Below, one piece after another: positions 54,275 through 64,000 of a stretch of 64,000 bases of DNA. Every line of letters begins with the position of its first letter. Within the stretch, counting starts at the first letter, position 1. Position numbers and translations under genes: made by a program. A model generated the notes under the pieces. That model had not been told where the DNA came from. It did no database searches and worked only from the letters and a program-made list of their open reading frames with translations. Source of the DNA: Deltaproteobacteria bacterium (GTDB lineage: Bacteria; Desulfobacterota; Binatia; UBA1149; JAJCZL01); NCBI GenBank assembly GCA_029262415.1, contig JAJCZL010000058.1, forward strand, positions 62,001 to 126,000, given 5' to 3'.

Positions 54275-54532
54275 CTGAGCGGACCGATCATCGTGCCGCC
54301 GGTGTACTTTGCGCCGAGTTATCCACATTCCGCGCGGAATGTAGCGCGGTTTCAGCTCGCGAAAGGTAGCCCGCCGGCACTACCCGGCCTGTCTTGCGGC
54401 TTCACAACCGGCACGGCACCCCCTTCTGAAGTAGCTGACGGCTACGCTGCTCACCCATCGCCCAGCCCCCTCACGAGTCGCTCGACTTACATACTTATCT
54501 CATTTTGAAAGACTTGCGCAGAGCTTCCCTAG
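54253..54532 (-). mobile_element. Internally deleted IS5-family element, copy 2
   Basis: The ends CTAGGGAAACTCTGCACAAGT and ACTTGCGCAGAGCTTCCCTAG are near-perfect inverted repeats, with CTAG at both borders. It is 280 bases against 352 for copy 1; outer parts are highly alike, the middle is different. On the minus strand a transposase start reads MGEQRSRQ and stops after 18 codons, after which the deletion has joined other sequence. An 18-bp palindrome (ACATTCCGCGCGGAATGT) lies within. It gives the stop codon of the upstream gene. Confidence 0.83.
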
Positions 54533-54661
54533 CTAGTTGTGTGTGTGATAATTGGTCCTGCTTGTGCCGTAGGCGAGGAAAGCGGGCTGCCCTCTCCATA
54601 TGCGGATGCGCTGGACCTGTCGGATCAGTAAGGTCGCTGCAGCGATCAATACAGAGGAAGC

Positions 54662-55153
54662 ATGGCAGGACATCTACGAATAGAGAAGGGTGAGAGGGGT
54701 GAGACTGTGTACCGCCTGACCTCTCACCGAAGAACCATCACGGAGACCGACATCGTGACCTTCGTAAACCTGGTCGGGCTTCATGAGCCGCCCTTCATCG
54801 ACATGGAATGGGTAAATAGGGAGATGCCGGGAATCCATAACAAGAGGTTCGCACCGGCTCCGTTTTTGATCTCCTTGGGAATGGGGTTGATGGCGACCTC
54901 AATCATGGAGGTTATGGATGCCATCGTCGCACAAGAGAACCTCGGACCGTTTCACGGAATGGTCGGCGTCGAAGCGAAGGTACACAACCCCGCCTTCCCC
55001 GGTGATACCCTCAGCGTGGATCTAGAGGCCGGCGTTGATCGACGGACAAAGAACGGGCAGACGCTGGTCGACCTAAGGCACGTCCTCAAGAATCAAAGAG
55101 GCGAAACGGTTGTCAGCTTTACCGAGAAGATCATTTTTGACCCGCCGGTATAG
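54662..55153 (+). CDS. MaoC-like (hotdog-fold) dehydratase
   Basis: A 163-residue hotdog-fold protein with TSHRRTITETDIVTFVNLVG, an FAPAPFLISLGMGLM segment, and HNPAFPGDTLSVDLEAGVD as the second-half signature of MaoC-like enzymes. VDLRHVLKNQRGETVVSF gives the closing strands. Members hydrate or dehydrate 2-enoyl thioesters, though many are uncharacterised. ATG 54662 follows GAGGAAGC. It sits beyond the IS derivative, so an operon with the DAPG-hydrolase-like gene may have been broken. Confidence 0.82.
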   Translation: MAGHLRIEKGERGETVYRLTSHRRTITETDIVTFVNLVGLHEPPFIDMEWVNREMPGIHNKRFAPAPFLISLGMGLMATSIMEVMDAIVAQENLGPFHGMVGVEAKVHNPAFPGDTLSVDLEAGVDRRTKNGQTLVDLRHVLKNQRGETVVSFTEKIIFDPPV

Positions 55154-55172
55154 ACAGTCGGCGAGCAGTCTT

Positions 55173-56741
55173 CTAACCGCGCGACTGGCGTCCCAGGCGC
55201 AGGCGAAAGTACACCAACACCCCGAGCCCGGCCATACAAAGATAAGCGAAAGCGTCTCCGATCCACGCGTATAAGCCTTTGCCACGGCGAATCTCAACGT
55301 CATCGACAACCACCGCCTCGACGAACAGTTCGGTTGCACCGCGAACGTTTCCGGTACGGTCGATGAGCGCAGTGACCCCGGTGTTAGTAGCACGGATCAC
55401 CGGCACGCGGTTCTCGATCGCGCGCATCGCGACCATTGCGAGGTGTTGGGTCGGCGCCGAAGTGTCGCCGTACCACGCGTCGTTCGAGATGTTGACGAGC
55501 ATGCGTGCGCCGTCAACTACGAAGCGCCGGGTGATGTTCGGAAAGATCCCCTCGTAGCAGATCAAAGCACCGAACTTGGCGCGGCGTGCGCCGTCGCCGG
55601 CACCGAATGCACCATCGAGCGCCGGGCCCTCAAACACCGTGAAGCGATCGCCGCGGCCGAATTGTCCGACCGACTCGGTCGCCAGCGGAATCGAACCGAA
55701 CAGCCACGAAAACGGGATGTACTCGCCAAACGGGACGAGCTGAATCTTGTCGTAGAAGTCGCTGAGGCCCTTGCCGGGCTCGATAAGCCAGGCCTGATTG
55801 TAGGAACGCGCCACGCCGTCGGGTTCGCGTTTCTCCCAACCGGGAGCGCCAACCAACAACGTTGTTCCGGTACGGTCAGAGAAGTCGGTAAGCCGCCGTT
55901 GGCGCTCGTCGATCAACAACAAGAACGGCACTGCCGCTTCGGGCCATACGATCAGCTCGGCACCGTCGGCGGCGGCTTTCTCGCTGAGCCGCAGGTAGGT
56001 ATCGATGGTTTTGTCCTGTAGCGCGGGGTCCCACTTGAGGTGTTGTGCGATATTGCCCTGCACGAGTCCGACGCGGAGTGCGCCCACATCAGGATCGTTG
56101 GAAAGCGTGGCCAGCCGCGCAACGCCGAACACCACTACCAGTGCGAACGCCGTAACCGATGCGGCGACAAGCCGCCGGTGGCGTGCAAACCCGCCGGTGG
56201 CGAGCTCGGCAATCGTTGCGTTGACGAATACCAAGAGCGCCGATATCCCGTAGACGCCGGTGAGTTCGGCGAGTTGGTTGACCGGTACGAAGCCGTGCTG
56301 TGAGTAACCAAGCGATGCCCAGGGGAACCCCGCGACAAAGAAAGTGCGTGCCCATTCGAGCACAGCCCAAACAAGTGGAAACGCTATGACGCGGCTGATT
56401 CCGGCCGCTGCCAACCACTCGCCGACCATCGCGATCGGCGCAAAGGTATGGAAGAACGAAACCGCTGAGGCCATCAAGACGAGAAGAAAGGTCGCGGTGT
56501 AAGGATCGATGCGCGTGAAGTTCGAGACGGTAGCGGGGATCCAGTAGAGCACGATCGCGAAACACACCAGGCCGGTCACGAACCCATAGCCAAACGCGAC
56601 GCCCGGACGCCGTCCACGTACGGCGAGCATCCACGGAACCAAGCCGACCCACGCGAGCGGCCAGATCCCGGCGTCGGGGAACGACAGTGCGACCAATACG
56701 CCTGAGGCGGCCGCGTAGGTGAGAGCGCGACGACTCTTCAC
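55173..56741 (-). CDS. lnt: Apolipoprotein N-acyltransferase
   Basis: A 522-residue inner-membrane enzyme that adds the third acyl chain to lipoproteins in the periplasm. There are about six to seven N-terminal membrane segments, then a nitrilase-like domain. Catalytic residues are in IVWPEAAVPFLL (Glu), FYDKIQLVPFGEYIPF (Lys and Glu) and GALICYEGIFPN (Cys). Its start overlaps the ybeY stop. Together with the lipoproteins it shows a Gram-negative envelope. Confidence 0.94.
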   Translation of the reverse strand: MKSRRALTYAAASGVLVALSFPDAGIWPLAWVGLVPWMLAVRGRRPGVAFGYGFVTGLVCFAIVLYWIPATVSNFTRIDPYTATFLLVLMASAVSFFHTFAPIAMVGEWLAAAGISRVIAFPLVWAVLEWARTFFVAGFPWASLGYSQHGFVPVNQLAELTGVYGISALLVFVNATIAELATGGFARHRRLVAASVTAFALVVVFGVARLATLSNDPDVGALRVGLVQGNIAQHLKWDPALQDKTIDTYLRLSEKAAADGAELIVWPEAAVPFLLLIDERQRRLTDFSDRTGTTLLVGAPGWEKREPDGVARSYNQAWLIEPGKGLSDFYDKIQLVPFGEYIPFSWLFGSIPLATESVGQFGRGDRFTVFEGPALDGAFGAGDGARRAKFGALICYEGIFPNITRRFVVDGARMLVNISNDAWYGDTSAPTQHLAMVAMRAIENRVPVIRATNTGVTALIDRTGNVRGATELFVEAVVVDDVEIRRGKGLYAWIGDAFAYLCMAGLGVLVYFRLRLGRQSRG

Positions 56742-57238
56742 GTCAAATCCTCACTCGCACACCCGAAGCCCGCGGCTTTCAGTTCGCGCGCGACGCGAGC
56801 CTCCTCGGCTTTCATGCGACGTTCATCTTCACCACCTCGCTCGTGCTCGTGGCCGAGCAGATGCAGCACGCCATGCACCAGCAGTCGATTCACTTCTTCC
56901 TCGAGAGGCCAGCCGCCCTCGTCGGCTTGACGCGCGGCAGTCTCGAGCGAAATCACCACGTCACCAAGCGCTCGCGGAGGTGAACCCAGGCTTACGGAAT
57001 CCCTCGGGTCGCGCGCGCGACTGGGCTCATCGTCGAGTTGCGAGAACGAGAGGACATCGGTGCTGAGATCGAGATCGCGGTAGTCACGGTTGAGCGCGCG
57101 TATCGCCTGGTCATCGACTACAGCGAGGGATAGTTCGTCAGCCGCGCACCCGAGCACGCCAAGAACACACTCTGCGGCCCGCTCGACGCGCTCGAGGTCG
57201 AGGCCTTCCTCGCTCGATGCAGTAACGTCGACAGGCAT
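56738..57238 (-). CDS. ybeY: Endoribonuclease YbeY (rRNA maturation)
   Basis: A 166-residue YbeY protein with the zinc motif HGVLHLLGHEHERGGEDERRM and the conserved strand ALNRDYRDLDLSTDVLSF. YbeY processes 16S rRNA and takes part in ribosome quality control. It lies between phoH and lnt, the common bacterial order, overlapping lnt by four bases. Confidence 0.94.
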   Translation of the reverse strand: MPVDVTASSEEGLDLERVERAAECVLGVLGCAADELSLAVVDDQAIRALNRDYRDLDLSTDVLSFSQLDDEPSRARDPRDSVSLGSPPRALGDVVISLETAARQADEGGWPLEEEVNRLLVHGVLHLLGHEHERGGEDERRMKAEEARVARELKAAGFGCASEDLT

Positions 57239-57242
57239 GGGG

Positions 57243-58289
57243 TCAGGACCGCGTGCCGGTTCTGTCGTAAGCGCCGATGATGCTCTTGATCAGCGGATGG
57301 CGGACGACATCGGACTCATCGAAGTGAATGAAGGCGATGCCGGCGATGCCGGCGAGGACGTCACGTGCGTCGCGCAGGCCTGAGACCTGCCCGCTGGGTA
57401 GGTCAACCTGCGTGATGTCACCGGTGACAATGATCTTTGAGTCGTAGCCCATCCGCGTCAACAGCATTTTCATCTGTTCGCGGGTGGTGTTCTGTGCCTC
57501 ATCGAGGATTATCACCGCGCGGCTGAGCGTTCTGCCGCGCATGAACGCGAGCGGCGCGACCTCGACAGTCTCGCGTTCGATCATCTGCGCGACCTTGTCG
57601 ACTCCCGCAAGATCGTACAACGCGTCGTAGAGCGGTCGCAGATAGGGGTTGACCTTCTCGGCCAGGTCGCCGGGCAGGAATCCGAGTTTCTCGCCCGCCT
57701 CGACCGCCGGTCGGGTCAGGATGATCCGCTCGTATCTATTGGCGAACAGTTCGGCGCAAGCCATCGCCATCGCGAGATATGTTTTGCCGGTCCCTGCCGG
57801 ACCGATCGCAAAGACGATGTCGTGGGCTCGGATCGCATCAACGTAGGCGCGCTGGTTGACCGTCTTGGGCAGGATCTGCGAACGACCGCCGGTGACCACA
57901 ACCGGCGACAGGAACAAATCTTTCAGCCTCGCCTTGCCGTTCTTACTGAGCGCTTCGACGGCACGCGGCACGTCTTCGGGCTGTAGGGTTAGGCCGCCGC
58001 CGACCAAGTCGTAGAGTTCTTTCAAGACCCGACCGGCAACAATGCAATCATGCTCGTCGCCGCTTATTGAGACTCCGGTGTCGGTGACCGACACCGTCAC
58101 GCCCAAAGCTGCTTCGAGCGCGCGGATATTCGCGTCGTGGCTGCCGAACACCTCGTGCAGCCGGCGCGCGTCGTCGAATTCGATGTGGTTAGATGAGGAG
58201 TTCGTTGGCTTTCTCCAGCAGCGCGTCGATTCCGTCCGGGTTTTTACCGCCGGCCTGGGCGAAGTCGGGTTTTCCGCCGCCGCGTCCAT
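57243..58289 (-). CDS. ybeZ: PhoH-like ATPase (YbeZ)
   Basis: A PhoH-family P-loop protein with Walker A GPAGTGKTYLAMAMA and Walker B AVIILDEAQNTTREQMKM. Family features are PAVEAGEKLGFLPGDL and IIVTGDITQVDLP. It probably helps YbeY. The family-like sequence starts at HIEFDDARRLHEVFGSHDAN, near 58190, but no usual start codon exists between there and ATG 58289. Either the protein carries an N-terminal extension overlapping alaS by 101 bases, or an uncommon start is used. Confidence 0.92.
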   Translation of the reverse strand: MDAAAENPTSPRPAVKTRTESTRCWRKPTNSSSNHIEFDDARRLHEVFGSHDANIRALEAALGVTVSVTDTGVSISGDEHDCIVAGRVLKELYDLVGGGLTLQPEDVPRAVEALSKNGKARLKDLFLSPVVVTGGRSQILPKTVNQRAYVDAIRAHDIVFAIGPAGTGKTYLAMAMACAELFANRYERIILTRPAVEAGEKLGFLPGDLAEKVNPYLRPLYDALYDLAGVDKVAQMIERETVEVAPLAFMRGRTLSRAVIILDEAQNTTREQMKMLLTRMGYDSKIIVTGDITQVDLPSGQVSGLRDARDVLAGIAGIAFIHFDESDVVRHPLIKSIIGAYDRTGTRS

Positions 58290-60825
58290 CGACGATCGGC
58301 GCGAGTTGCTTGATTAGGTCGCCGGCTCTGAACCGACACGTGTGATCTTTGGTTACCGCAGCGGTGAGCGAAACGCCCGAGGCGTTCTCCGAGGCCAGAA
58401 CAACCACACCTGAACCGATCCGGTCGCGGACTTGGTCGCTGAGCGAGCGTAACTGTTTTCCGTCCAGCCCCTGCACGCGTGCAACGACGACCTTGGCCCC
58501 GTCGATGTCACGTGCCCCCCGCATAACGTCGGAGAGCACGTCCTTCGCTCCGCTTGACCGTGTCTTTTCGAGTTCTTTTTCCAACGCGTGCTGGCGCGCA
58601 AGGAGCTTCTCGACCTTGCTGACAGTGTCTCCTTCACTGCCGCGCAAAAGCTGCGCGAGTTCGGCGAGAATGCGGTCGCGCTGCTTAACGATGTCATATG
58701 CACCGGCACCCGTCGCCGCCTCCGCGCGGCGGACGCCGGCAGCAACACCGGTCTCGCTGTTCAAGCGGAACATGCCTATATCGCCGGTGCGAGCGACGTG
58801 GGTTCCTCCGCACAACTCAACCGAATAGTCTCCCATCGCGAGCACACGGACAGTGTCACCGTACTTATCGCCGAAGAACGCGATCGCGCCCATCGCGATC
58901 GCGTCATCGTAGGCCATCTCTTCGGCACGGACCTCGAGGTTCGCGCGAATCACGTCGTTGACCTCACGTTCAATGGTCTCGAGTTTGGCGTCGTCAACGC
59001 GGCCGTCGTGAGTAAAGTCAAAACGCATGCGGCGTTCGTCGACGAGCTGTCCAGCCTGGCGCGTCCGCTCACCCAAGTGGTTGCGAAGCGCCGCATGCAA
59101 CAGGTGCGCTGCCGAGTGGTTGAGCCGCACCGCCTCGCGGCGGGCGCTATCGAGAAACAAACGCGCACCCTCACCGACCGCTACTTCGCCGGCCTTCACC
59201 ACGCCGCGATGAACGATGACATCCGGCGCGGGTTTTTGCGTATCAGCGATCTCGATCAACGCTCCGCTCTGGGTGGTCAAGCGCCCGGTGTCGCCGATTT
59301 GGCCGCCGGACTCTCCGTAAAACGGCGTCTCGCTGACAACTACGTCGACTGCATCGCCCTGGCGGGCTCTGTCGGCAAGCTCACCGGCTATCGCCATCGC
59401 TGCGACTTTGGATTCGACTTCAGTATCAAACTGTCCGGTAAAGCGAGACCCGCCCTGGGCGCGTGCCGCGGCGATAATGTTCGTGTAGTCCGCACCCTTT
59501 TTCGCGGCCTGTGCCTCGCGACCGCGGCCGCGCTGCGCTTCCATCGCGTCGTGGAAGCCTTCGCGATCCACCGCCACACCCTTACCGCGCAGGATGTCCT
59601 CGGTCATGTCGAGCGGGAACCCGTAGGTATCGTACAACCGAAACGCTACGTCGCCGGGCAACACCGGCCCCCCCCCTATCTTACCGATCGCTTCGTCCAA
59701 GTGGACGAGCCCACGGTCCAGAGTCACCGCAAACTTCTCTTCCTCGCCACGGACGGTTTCAACCACGCGCGTGCGTGCTTGGTCGAGCTCCGGGAAGGCA
59801 AGGCGCATGTCGTCCATTGCCTGCTCGCAGATCTTCCAGAAAAAGTCGCCGTGCAATCCTAGCGATTTTCCGTGACGCGCGGCGCGGCGCAACAACCGAC
59901 GCAGTACGTATCCGCGTCCTTCGTTGGACGGCTCGATGCCGTCAGTGACCATGAACATAACCGCACGACTGTGGTCGGCGAGCACGCGCATTGAGACGTC
60001 ATCCTCGAGGTCGGCGCCGTACTTCTTACCGCTGAGTCCTTCGGCGCGGCGGATGATCCCGCGCAACAACGTGCCTTCGTAGTTATTGGCAACGCCTTCG
60101 AGCACCGCAGCGACACGCTCGAGACCCATCCCGGTATCGACGTGCTTGGAAGGAAGCTCGGTCAGTTTCTGCGACTCATCGCGCATGTACTGAATGAACA
60201 CGAGGTTCCACAGTTCAATGTAGCGCGCACACCCGGCGTTAACGGCGCATACATGACCGGCAACATTCTGCATGTCGCAGGCCCCGTCGCCACGGTCGAT
60301 GTGAATCTCCGAGCAAGGCCCACACGGGCCGGTCTCGCCCATCTCCCAGAAGTTGTCCTTCTCGTTGAAGCGCATGATGCGGTCGTGTCCAATGTCGGTA
60401 TTCGTTTTCCAAAGCTGCTCCGCCTCATCGTCGGTGTGGTAGACGGTAGCGTAGAGCTTGTCTTTGGGCAGGCCCCAGACATCGGTCAATAGCTCCCACG
60501 CCCAGGTGATGGCCTCTTCCTTATAGTAGTCACCGAACGACCAGTTGCCGAGCATCTCGAACAACGTGTGATGGTAGGTATCGCGGCCGACTTCTTCTAA
60601 GTCGTTGTGCTTGCCTGAGATGCGCAAGCAGCGCTGCGTGTCGGCGATGCGAGGGTGCGCAGGGTGAGCGTTGCCTAGGAACACATCCTTGAACTGGACC
60701 ATGCCGGCGTTGGTAAACATCAACGTCGGATCAGCGGTCGGCACGATAGACGCGCTCGGAACGATCAAGTGATCCTTGGATTTGAAGAAATCGAGGAAAC
60801 TTTGGCGGACTTCGGCTCCGGTCAT
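58189..60825 (-). CDS. alaS: Alanyl-tRNA synthetase
   Basis: An 878-residue class II synthetase of full length. It has RQSFLDFFKSKDHLIVPSAS at the N-terminus and MFTNAGMVQFKDVFLG. The editing-domain zinc motifs are HSAAHLLHAAL and CGGTHVARTGD, and the C-terminal GRGGGKPDFAQAGGKN motif is present. It lies between recX and phoH, a widespread order (recA-recX-alaS). Confidence 0.96.
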   Translation of the reverse strand: MTGAEVRQSFLDFFKSKDHLIVPSASIVPTADPTLMFTNAGMVQFKDVFLGNAHPAHPRIADTQRCLRISGKHNDLEEVGRDTYHHTLFEMLGNWSFGDYYKEEAITWAWELLTDVWGLPKDKLYATVYHTDDEAEQLWKTNTDIGHDRIMRFNEKDNFWEMGETGPCGPCSEIHIDRGDGACDMQNVAGHVCAVNAGCARYIELWNLVFIQYMRDESQKLTELPSKHVDTGMGLERVAAVLEGVANNYEGTLLRGIIRRAEGLSGKKYGADLEDDVSMRVLADHSRAVMFMVTDGIEPSNEGRGYVLRRLLRRAARHGKSLGLHGDFFWKICEQAMDDMRLAFPELDQARTRVVETVRGEEEKFAVTLDRGLVHLDEAIGKIGGGPVLPGDVAFRLYDTYGFPLDMTEDILRGKGVAVDREGFHDAMEAQRGRGREAQAAKKGADYTNIIAAARAQGGSRFTGQFDTEVESKVAAMAIAGELADRARQGDAVDVVVSETPFYGESGGQIGDTGRLTTQSGALIEIADTQKPAPDVIVHRGVVKAGEVAVGEGARLFLDSARREAVRLNHSAAHLLHAALRNHLGERTRQAGQLVDERRMRFDFTHDGRVDDAKLETIEREVNDVIRANLEVRAEEMAYDDAIAMGAIAFFGDKYGDTVRVLAMGDYSVELCGGTHVARTGDIGMFRLNSETGVAAGVRRAEAATGAGAYDIVKQRDRILAELAQLLRGSEGDTVSKVEKLLARQHALEKELEKTRSSGAKDVLSDVMRGARDIDGAKVVVARVQGLDGKQLRSLSDQVRDRIGSGVVVLASENASGVSLTAAVTKDHTCRFRAGDLIKQLAPIVDGRGGGKPDFAQAGGKNPDGIDALLEKANELLI

Positions 60826-60961
60826 TGCATAGTGGGGCGGCTGCTCGGGGCGCCGACCGCAGGATAACTAACCGGATTCACGGACGAAGTCACGTTGATA
60901 GAGAAAGGGCCGGCTATCACTGCCCGGCAACGACGTATCCGGGAGAAGGCTCGCCGCCGAC

Positions 60962-61489
60962 TCAGCCAACTGCCTCGGGAAACGTGCGCAGAACCTGGGC
61001 GACAATCTCGTCAGAAAACCCGCGCGATCGTAAGTGCGTATAGGCGGCTTGGCGCAGCTCACGGCCCTCTTTGCGAGCCCGGCGCAGATAGCGGGCCAGC
61101 GTAGTCTCGGCTTGGGCGTATTCTTCTTCGACGCCGACCCCATCGGCCACCGCCTCGCCCACCATATCGCGCGGCAGCCCCTCGGCGAGCAAAGCGCTCT
61201 CGATCGTGTGACGCCCATGGCGTCCTTGTCTCATCTTGTCACGCACGAAGGCATCGGCGTAGTCGCGATCGTCGAGCAGGCGCAGCTCGGTCAACCGCAC
61301 AATGACGGCTTCGTAATCGAGGTCCGTGTTCTTGAACTTCTCCACGAGTTTCTTGCGCAGGCGCGGCGTCGAGTAGCGACGCCGCCCCAGCATAGCCAGG
61401 GCGGCGTCCATCATCTCGCGGTAATGATCGCGTGGCGCCTTACTTTCCGCCACGTGCCTTTTTAGCGGGGCTTTTCTTCGGGTCGCCAC
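60962..61489 (-). CDS. recX: Regulatory protein RecX
   Basis: A 175-residue RecX protein, an inhibitor of RecA filaments. The helical repeats are visible as [35 protein letters not shown] and [21 protein letters not shown]. The GTG at 61489 overlaps recA by 50 bases; ATG 61414 would give a shorter version without overlap. It is placed directly after recA, as usual. Confidence 0.92.
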   Translation of the reverse strand: MATRRKAPLKRHVAESKAPRDHYREMMDAALAMLGRRRYSTPRLRKKLVEKFKNTDLDYEAVIVRLTELRLLDDRDYADAFVRDKMRQGRHGRHTIESALLAEGLPRDMVGEAVADGVGVEEEYAQAETTLARYLRRARKEGRELRQAAYTHLRSRGFSDEIVAQVLRTFPEAVG

Positions 61490-62615
61490 TCACCGGAGCT
61501 TCTTCCACCTTCGCAGCGGCAGCCGACGCGCCGGTAATAGCGCCGACGGCCCCAGCCTTGACCCCTGACTTGTCCTTATCACCTGAACCACCCTCGACCA
61601 CTTTCAACTTCGGACCTGGACCCGGCAAGCCGACTGCCTCGCGCACCTTGGCTTCGATATCGGCGTACAGCTTCGGGTTCTCGCGCAAGTACTCACACGA
61701 GTTGTCGCGGCCCTGGCCGATCCGTTCGCCTGCATAGCTGTACCAAGAACCGGACTTCTCCACGATGCCCATCTCGACACCGAGGTCGATAATTTCGCCG
61801 GCTTTGTTGATGCCCATGCCGTATAAGATATCGAACTCGGTCTCGCGAAAAGGCGGTGCGAGCTTGTTTTTAACGACACGACAGCGCGTTCGGTTACCAA
61901 TTACCTGCTCTCCCGCCTTGATCGCACCGATGCGACGAATATCGATCCGCAACGAGGCGTAGAACTTGAGCGCGTTACCGCCGGTCGTCGTCTCGGGATT
62001 GCCGAACATAACGCCGATCTTCATGCGGATCTGGTTGATGAAGACTACGATCGTCTTCGAACGCGAGATCGTACCGGTAAGCTTACGCAACGCCTGCGAC
62101 ATCAAGCGCGCCTGCAGACCCATGTGCGAATCGCCCATCTCGCCTTCGATTTCGGCACGCGGTACGAGTGCGGCCACGGAGTCGATAACGACGATATCGA
62201 TTGCACCGCTGCGTACCAGCGTTTCAGTGATCTCGAGCGCCTGCTCGCCGTTATCGGGCTGCGAGACAAGCAGATCAGTCGTCTTAACGCCCAATTTGCG
62301 GGCATAGCCGACGTCGAGTGCGTGCTCTGCGTCGATAAACGCCGCCACGCCGCCTTTCTTTTGCGCCTCAGCGATAGCTTGCAACGCCAGCGTTGTTTTA
62401 CCCGAGGACTCCGGGCCGTAGATCTCAACTACGCGACCTTCAGGCAAACCGCCCACTCCGAGTGCCACGTCCAGGCCGAGCGACCCTGTGGGGATGGTGG
62501 GGACGTCGAGTGTCCCGGCATCGTCGCCGAGCCGCATCACCGAGCCCTTTCCGAACTGCTTCTCAATCTGGCCTACGGCCAACTCTAACGCTCTATCCCT
62601 CTCCTGCACTGACAT
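61440..62615 (-). CDS. recA: Recombinase RecA
   Basis: A 391-residue RecA with Walker [51 protein letters not shown] and the [16 protein letters not shown] segment. The C-terminus is longer than usual, an Ala/Lys-rich tail ([24 protein letters not shown]). ATG 62615 has a GGAGGAGG site, so the upstream extension in the track is not real. No clear LexA box was recognised in the 94 bases before it. Confidence 0.96.
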   Translation of the reverse strand: MSVQERDRALELAVGQIEKQFGKGSVMRLGDDAGTLDVPTIPTGSLGLDVALGVGGLPEGRVVEIYGPESSGKTTLALQAIAEAQKKGGVAAFIDAEHALDVGYARKLGVKTTDLLVSQPDNGEQALEITETLVRSGAIDIVVIDSVAALVPRAEIEGEMGDSHMGLQARLMSQALRKLTGTISRSKTIVVFINQIRMKIGVMFGNPETTTGGNALKFYASLRIDIRRIGAIKAGEQVIGNRTRCRVVKNKLAPPFRETEFDILYGMGINKAGEIIDLGVEMGIVEKSGSWYSYAGERIGQGRDNSCEYLRENPKLYADIEAKVREAVGLPGPGPKLKVVEGGSGDKDKSGVKAGAVGAITGASAAAAKVEEAPVSGDPKKSPAKKARGGK

Positions 62616-62709
62616 GTTTCCATCCTCCTCCGGGAGTTTAACTCCGCTTCGATGCCTAAGTTCTCGACGACAATTTAGAGTCGTCGCTCGTATGGGTTCC
62701 GGCGTGCGT

Positions 62710-64000
62710 TCAACGTCCGCGCCCGACGCGCCGCCCGAACTGCAGTTCGAGCGGGTCCAAGCCGAGCAAATGTCGGCGGATCCAATCAAGCGCCACCTGG
62801 GACGCTAAAGTCTTTATCCATTCGCGGGTACCGCGTAGCTGGTACATCGTCGCCACAGCACCGGAGGGAATGTCTGCAGCCGAGATCGCAACCGCGACCG
62901 TACCAACGGGCTTATCGTCGCTGCCACCACCCGGACCCGCGACGCCGGTTGTGGCAACGCCGATATCGGCACCAATCATACGGCGGACCCCTGCGGCCAT
63001 CTCACAGGCCGTTTCCTCGCTAACTGCTCCAAACATCGCCAAGGTCGTGGGGCTCACGCCCAGCACTTTTTCTTTCACATCGTTGCTGTAGGCGACAAGA
63101 CCACCCATGTAATAATGAGAGCTCCCCGGTACATCGGTCAGGCGGGCGCCGACCAAACCACCCGTGCACGACTCGGCGGTGGCTAGGGTACGACCATCGG
63201 CGGCGAGTAGCCGACCTACGGTTGCTTCCATCGTGGTGTTGCCCTCGGCAAAAATCGCTCCACCCAAACGGCCGCGCACTTTGGCCGACAGTTTGTCCAA
63301 ACGGGACTCGGCCTCGCCGGTCTCACCGAGGACCATCACCCGCGCGGAGATCTGCGGAAAGCTCGCGCGAAAAGAGAGCCTGCCCTCGGACTCGTCGACC
63401 AAACCGGCCAGCGATTCATCCAAGGCCGACTCGCTCAAGCCGAAAGTTTGAAACGTGCGCGCGAAGTAACGACGCTTGTCACTGCGTTGCGAGACGATCC
63501 AAGGAAGGACCGTTTCTTCGAGCATCGGCATCATCTCGCGGGGGACACCCGGCAACACGATGGCAGTCGGCCGCCGGTCGCCGGTCGGAATCGTCAGGCG
63601 GTAGCCCGGTGCGGTGCCCAACTGGTTAGGGATCACCACGCCGCCGACCGGAATCAAGGCTTGCCGCAGGTTGTTCTCGGGCATCGATCGGCCCATCGTC
63701 GCGAAGATGTCGCGGATACGCTGGGCCTGCTCTTCGTCGAGTTCGGCCTCGACGCCGGCCACACCAGACAAGGTCTCAGTGGTCAGATCGTCGGCAGTCG
63801 GGCCGAGCCCGCCGGTGGAGATCACGACGTCGGCATTGGCCAGCGAGTCGCGCCACGCCCACGCAATGCGTTCAGGATAGTCGCCGACGGTGATCACCGA
63901 CGTGACCTCCAGACCCGTCGAAAGCAGCTTGTCGGCGATATACGAGGAGTTGGTGTCGACAGTGCGGCCCTGCACCAGCTCGTCTCCGGTTGAGATGACG
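62710..64000 (-). CDS. cinA: CinA-family protein (5' end beyond window)
   Basis: A CinA-type protein, about 430 residues visible. Reading beyond the track start at 63975 gives [25 protein letters not shown], so the gene continues past base 64000 and only the first few residues are missing. The N-terminal MoCF-like domain has [16 protein letters not shown], and the C-terminal deamidase domain has [20 protein letters not shown] and [18 protein letters not shown]. It acts in pyridine nucleotide repair (nicotinamide mononucleotide deamidase). It lies upstream of recA, as commonly found. Confidence 0.94.
   Translation of the reverse strand, partial: VISTGDELVQGRTVDTNSSYIADKLLSTGLEVTSVITVGDYPERIAWAWRDSLANADVVISTGGLGPTADDLTTETLSGVAGVEAELDEEQAQRIRDIFATMGRSMPENNLRQALIPVGGVVIPNQLGTAPGYRLTIPTGDRRPTAIVLPGVPREMMPMLEETVLPWIVSQRSDKRRYFARTFQTFGLSESALDESLAGLVDESEGRLSFRASFPQISARVMVLGETGEAESRLDKLSAKVRGRLGGAIFAEGNTTMEATVGRLLAADGRTLATAESCTGGLVGARLTDVPGSSHYYMGGLVAYSNDVKEKVLGVSPTTLAMFGAVSEETACEMAAGVRRMIGADIGVATTGVAGPGGGSDDKPVGTVAVAISAADIPSGAVATMYQLRGTREWIKTLASQVALDWIRRHLLGLDPLELQFGRRVGRGR

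Noticed and set aside
58588-59862. 424-residue plus-strand ORF opposite alaS
   Set aside because: alaS is complete with zinc motifs; this frame is a shadow of it.
62616-62709. A LexA (SOS) box before recA
   Set aside because: Looked for E. coli-, alpha- and deltaproteobacterial-type boxes; nothing with convincing symmetry was found, so none is reported.
1-64000. CRISPR arrays, tRNA or rRNA genes
   Set aside because: No regularly spaced repeats and no tRNA or rRNA text was recognised by eye; a covariance-model scan would be needed to exclude divergent RNAs.

Overview
The window reads as ordinary chromosome from a GC-rich, Gram-negative bacterium. Lnt, several lipoproteins, an OmpA-like protein and a likely outer-membrane barrel show the double membrane. 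The secreted proteins (dockerin-like tails, astacin/MAM protease, DUF1501/DUF1800 pair with a CxxxxCH protein) recall the former Deltaproteobacteria, especially Candidatus Binatota-like genomes. That placement is an inference from protein style only. No rRNA, tRNA or CRISPR array was recognised.

Layout. 1-5.4 kb: start of a molybdopterin oxidoreductase, an AraC regulator and a surface-polymer group (WaaE-like glycosyltransferase, AsnB, CDP-glycerol-transferase-like). 5.4-16.3 kb: a secreted seven-repeat protein with a dockerin-like tail, VOC and TauE proteins, an SDR coupled to a sphingosine-1-phosphate-lyase-like enzyme, an astacin protease, and a beta-barrel/YHS pair. 16.4-16.7 kb: an internally deleted IS5-type element. 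16.8-31 kb: mgtE, cupin, epimerase, gluQ, ferrochelatase, OmpA-like, FKBP, fabG, Sfp, several conserved singletons, TerC and DUF455. 31-35.7 kb: sdhCAB and a ChaN-like lipoprotein. 35.7-41.6 kb: a membrane protein and the DUF1800/DUF1501/CxxxxCH trio. 41.8-45.5 kb: DUF4212/SSS symporter, VOC and a methyltransferase. 45.7-52.2 kb: an M50 protease, an enoyl-reductase-like SDR, small unknown proteins and a tight luxE-luxC-aminotransferase operon. 52.2-55.2 kb: prfB with its +1 frameshift, a PIN-toxin remnant, a DAPG-hydrolase-like gene ended by a second IS5-type derivative, and a MaoC-like gene. 55.2-64 kb, minus strand: lnt-ybeY-phoH-alaS-recX-recA-cinA.

The best candidate for something undescribed is the luxE-luxC-aminotransferase operon (48455-52220). 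It has the acyl-activating and acyl-reducing halves of the bioluminescence fatty acid reductase but no luciferase, and the third gene would suit conversion of the aldehyde to an amine. Other notable items are the beta-propeller/dockerin-like protein, with a 22-bp palindrome at its start, and the meprin-like protease. Also notable are two differently deleted copies of one IS5-family element, one of which supplies a stop codon to a host gene.
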